IMG/VR virus record: IMGVR_UViG_3300025072_002582
Coordinates: 1 to 56,896 of that record
From: a virus
Direction: 5' to 3' (one strand)
DNA: 56,896 bases
Both the position numbers and the translations under genes were made by a program. The notes below the pieces were generated by a model. It was not told the origin of the DNA. It saw only the letters and a list, made by a program, of their open reading frames with translations, and ran no database searches. Each line of letters starts with the position of its first letter. Positions within the stretch are counted from its first letter, which is position 1. This document shows, in pieces, positions 54,707 through 56,896 of the stretch.

Positions 54707-54727
54707 ATTATTAAATAGTTGGTGGAG
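54679..54727. repeat. 49-bp leader repeat, copy 1
   Basis: Differs from 55788-55836 at only two positions. It covers the start of the 534-residue gene and 21 bases upstream. The upstream part (minus strand CTCCACCAAC then TATTTAATAAT) contains no Shine-Dalgarno sequence. Confidence 0.95.
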
Positions 54728-54735
54728 ATAATAGA

Positions 54736-55815
54736 TTAATCTAAAATACGAATAGCAATACTATCTATATTTATTGATCCTGTGGCTAATATTTCTTTTT
54801 CATTTTTTAGAAATCTGCGTAGCCAAGAGCCCATCTCTTTATCAATTTCAGTAGATGACCTTGTGGCGCCCTGGAGAGTGCTTTCAATATCTATGAGATT
54901 ATCCACTTTTTTTCCGTCTACAATATACATTACTTGTATACGTGATGAGCTAGTTTGTTTATAAAGTGGGTTTGCAGCAAATGTCTCGGCTATATCAATT
55001 TTTTTTGAAAAAGACATTGCTCCAATTTTGTTTTTAGGTTTTAATACTAAATTTTCAATAGGTAATTCAATAAAATCATCGGCAGTTCGGCCAAACCAAC
55101 CTTTATGCATAGGATCTTTTTTTGCCCTATTCAGCCAAAATAAAATATCGTTCTTTATTCCGCTTGGTAAATCTAAACGCTGAGCTAGTTCTTCAAGAGT
55201 GTTGAAACCCTCGCCGCGATAGGCATCCTTTTTCCATAACGAACTCAGCGAATTAGCAGCTTTTTTTAACTTATCAAGATTTGTTATTGGCCTTATCGGT
55301 TTCAATATCGTTGCGCCTGTCTTGTCAGCAGCTTTTCCTCCCGTAGCCCAATCAATCAAACCTTTTAATTCTTTTTCTGCTGAAGCCACCGCATCGTCAA
55401 TTTTAGAGGCTAATTTCTCATATTGCGGCGCGCCCTTCATTGCAGCAGAGGTCTCTTCTGCTGTTTTAATAACTTGTTTTGTTTTGCTTAATTTTTCAGC
55501 TGCAGTAAGACCTTTAAAATGAGGAATGCTAGCCAATAATGCTAAGGCAGCAGCACCGGCATTTTGTAAAGATGGGTTATCAGTAAATGTTTGCATAGCT
55601 CCTTTAAATTCAGGAATGGCTAAAGGAGGAATTCCAATCGATAATATTTGTCGACCAAGATCGACCAATTCAGCGCATTGAGGATATTTTTTTGCATCGC
55701 ATTTAAGCTTGTCGAGAGTATGTCCTTGTTCCTGATAGCCTATTGCATCAGTAGTAAATTGTTCATTTAAGATATCTTTTTTAAATCTTCGCCAATTCTC
55801 AAACAGTTTCTTCAT
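54736..55815 (-). CDS. Leader-bearing ADP-ribosyltransferase, Alt-like effector (359 aa)
   Basis: The start at 55815 gives MKKLFENWRRFKKDILNEQF, with L16-N17-E18 as a candidate cut site; a longer frame to 55863 is rejected. The C-terminal half is an R-S-E class mono-ADP-ribosyltransferase: R200 in DAYRGEG, S268-F-S270 in GAMSFSKKIDIAETFA, and E339-K-E341 in NEKEILATGSINID. The three motifs are in the right order and the order of spacing expected. In T4, Alt is packaged with the head after its leader is cut and modifies host RNA polymerase on injection. Residues 80-180 are Ala-rich helices. Activity and target here are predictions. Confidence 0.85.
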   Translation of the reverse strand: MKKLFENWRRFKKDILNEQFTTDAIGYQEQGHTLDKLKCDAKKYPQCAELVDLGRQILSIGIPPLAIPEFKGAMQTFTDNPSLQNAGAAALALLASIPHFKGLTAAEKLSKTKQVIKTAEETSAAMKGAPQYEKLASKIDDAVASAEKELKGLIDWATGGKAADKTGATILKPIRPITNLDKLKKAANSLSSLWKKDAYRGEGFNTLEELAQRLDLPSGIKNDILFWLNRAKKDPMHKGWFGRTADDFIELPIENLVLKPKNKIGAMSFSKKIDIAETFAANPLYKQTSSSRIQVMYIVDGKKVDNLIDIESTLQGATRSSTEIDKEMGSWLRRFLKNEKEILATGSINIDSIAIRILD

Positions 55816-55836
55816 ATTATTAAATAGTTGGTGGAG
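55788..55836. repeat. 49-bp leader repeat, copy 2
   Basis: Near-identical partner of 54679-54727. It covers the start of the ADP-ribosyltransferase gene. Its upstream sequence CTCCACCAAC is also found at the 3' end of the tmRNA gene (56441-56450 region). Confidence 0.95.
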
Positions 55837-55837
55837 G

Positions 55838-56386
55838 TTACATATTTTTAGATACTGCCTCACAAAACAATTTTACTTCATTATCTGAAAAACTGTTTCT
55901 ACAATAATTAGCTATTATCGCGATAAAACGTACGTTTCCCTTAACATAACCTTTTAAGTTATCGATGCGATCGAGAGAAGCTCTTTTTGGTCTATTGCTG
56001 TCTCTTTTCCAGTCGCTACTATGAAATGGCAATTCTAATTTCCACCCAGTAAACGGACAGATTCCAGATTGAGCTTCCCACAAATTACTTAAATATTCCA
56101 AATCGACATCAAAATCTTTGCCTTTTTCTTTTTTCCTTCTTTTAATAACTCTCATAAACCATTTAAACGGCGAATAATCATCACGACGATTAGCGGGATT
56201 CAAATGTTCTGTGAATCTTTTTCCACCATTTTGATAATATTCATCAAAGTTTTTCGTATTATTAGTTCCGGAGCATTTTCTAGAACAGAAACTAGGTCTT
56301 CCAAGTTTTTTACTTCTATTATATTCTCCCCTACTTCTTTCGAATTTTTTATTACAAATTCCACATTCTAAAATAATAACTGTCAA
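55838..56386 (-). CDS. HNH endonuclease with N-terminal zinc ribbon (182 aa)
   Basis: The N-terminus has a zinc-binding pattern (LECGICNKKF ... PSFCSRKCSG). The C-terminal part is an HNH-type nuclease of the variant in which CPFTGWKLEL, then RASLDRIDNLKGYVKGNVRFIAIIAN, carry the metal and catalytic residues (D-R-I-D ... N). The AGGAGG ribosome site at 56394-56399 is 1 base from a GTG but 7 bases from a TTG at 56386, so TTG is the more likely start. It lies directly after the tmRNA gene. A free-standing homing endonuclease or a packaging nuclease is possible. Confidence 0.8.
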   Translation of the reverse strand: MTVIILECGICNKKFERSRGEYNRSKKLGRPSFCSRKCSGTNNTKNFDEYYQNGGKRFTEHLNPANRRDDYSPFKWFMRVIKRRKKEKGKDFDVDLEYLSNLWEAQSGICPFTGWKLELPFHSSDWKRDSNRPKRASLDRIDNLKGYVKGNVRFIAIIANYCRNSFSDNEVKLFCEAVSKNM

Positions 56387-56444
56387 TTCCACACCTCCTA
56401 TAATAAATAGCTAGAAAGTATGGAATTGGACAGTTTTTTTATGT

Positions 56445-56793
56445 TGGTGGAGATGTCGACGATTCGAACGTCGAGTCCTGCCGCACTTCTAATACAACGT
56501 CATTCACAAGGTTAGTCAGTTTATGAACTCTGACAAACTCGCACCGCGCACCACCAAGTTTGTCCTGTGGGCCTTACTTGGAAAAACCCTTTACATCTAC
56601 TTTCCGAAGAAAACCATCGATGAACAGTCTTTGGTTAATAAGGCTCTCGTTATTCCCCATGACTACGCCGCTAGGGCGTAATCAAACTCAACGTTATCGT
56701 TGGCGTTTAAAGTTTGAGTGTTTTTTACTGTGCCACACTCACACAGCCTTGCACGCTATATTTTCAATACTCAGTCGATACCAGTTCACCCCC
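56445..56793 (-). ncRNA. ssrA: tmRNA (ssrA), phage-encoded
   Basis: A complete one-piece tmRNA of 349 bases. The 5' end GGGGGTG pairs with CATCTCC at the 3' end, followed by A and an encoded CCA. The 5' domain has CTGGTATCGAC (family consensus GG-TTCGAC), followed by the GTGCAAGGC region and PK1-like complementarity (CTGTG/CACAG and GAGTGT/ACACTC). The tag frame runs 56704-56663: GCC AAC GAT ... giving ANDNVEFDYALAA and TAG. The 3' part has AACTGACTAA and a T arm CGACG-TTCGAAT-CGTCG. It starts 3 bases after the stop of a protein gene, so it may be co-transcribed and processed. Together with SmpB it would rescue stalled ribosomes and tag the peptide for ClpXP. Confidence 0.95.
56663..56704 (-). 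other. tmRNA degradation-tag frame
   Basis: The 13 codons encode ANDNVEFDYALAA, followed by TAG. The resume codon GCC follows CTTTAAAC. The tail YALAA is the classical ClpX recognition end. The family adds an uncoded Ala first. Confidence 0.92.
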
Positions 56794-56796
56794 GTA

Positions 56797-56896
56797 TTAG
56801 TCACTTCCTTTTAGTTTCTTTGACAAATTAGCCCGGGCATTGGCCTCGGCCCCCTTCAACGCGCTGCTGGTAGTAGCTCCTTTTGCTTTTCCTTCT
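56797..56896 (-). CDS. C-terminal end of an Ala/Lys-rich protein (partial)
   Basis: The last 32 codons of a gene whose start is outside the window: EGKAKGATTSSALKG, AEANARANLSKKLKGSD, then TAA at 56797. Codon use is more GC-rich than in the neighbours. The sequence is basic and low in complexity, so no function can be named. Its stop is 3 bases from the tmRNA 5' end. Confidence 0.7.
   Translation of the reverse strand, partial: EGKAKGATTSSALKGAEANARANLSKKLKGSD

Noticed and set aside
1-56896. CRISPR array, insertion sequence or integrase
   Set aside because: No regularly spaced repeats and no transposase or recombinase motifs were seen; the repeats found are leader, tandem and coding repeats.

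Overview
This window is a continuous stretch of a large, AT-rich tailed-phage genome. I infer a myovirus (contractile tail) from a T4 gp25-like and a gp6/J-like baseplate wedge gene, a T4 gp55-like late sigma factor, a PIN-PhoH protein, an oversized tail/baseplate block and a phage-carried tmRNA gene. Lipid-modified and LPS-type genes point to a Gram-negative, probably aquatic host, but nothing seen fixes the host. Apart from one gene, everything reads on the minus strand, so biological order runs from high to low coordinates. There is no gene-free stretch longer than about 300 bases; most genes touch or overlap (ATGA, TAATG, GTGA junctions).

Right end (about 56,900 to 49,660): the tail of an Ala/Lys-rich protein gene, then a complete tmRNA (ssrA) gene with a readable degradation tag ending in YALAA, an HNH endonuclease, and four proteins that all begin with the same MK(K/N)LFENW leader followed by an L-x-E site. 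That leader looks like the T4 capsid-targeting sequence that is cut by the prohead protease, so these four are candidate head-packaged, injected proteins. One of them has a recognisable R-S-E ADP-ribosyltransferase domain, like T4 Alt. Three small genes (two of them under 60 codons), a tRNA-like element with an odd core, and another small gene follow.

Middle right (49,660 to 43,550): a short PurA-family adenylosuccinate synthetase, a SpoU-type RNA methyltransferase, a lone plus-strand lipoprotein serine protease that overlaps it tail to tail, PIN-PhoH, a HExxH metalloprotease-like protein and a Cas4/RecB-like nuclease with four cysteines.

Middle (43,550 to 31,020): a thirteen-gene glycan island: four to six glycosyltransferase domains, a sugar nucleotidyltransferase, a cytidylyltransferase, an NAD-dependent epimerase, two methyltransferases, two PAPS-type sulfotransferases, and a membrane-anchored APS kinase that would make PAPS. 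Together they suggest synthesis of a methylated and sulfated glycan.

Left (31,000 to 1): small regulators (zinc-ribbon protein, two-TM protein, late sigma factor), then tail and baseplate genes: spike/hub-like proteins of 1236 and 447 residues, a 3199-residue structural giant, gp25-like, gp6-like, a DNRLRE-like protein, a 2175-residue protein with LamG and MAM-like domains, and a further giant cut off by the window start.
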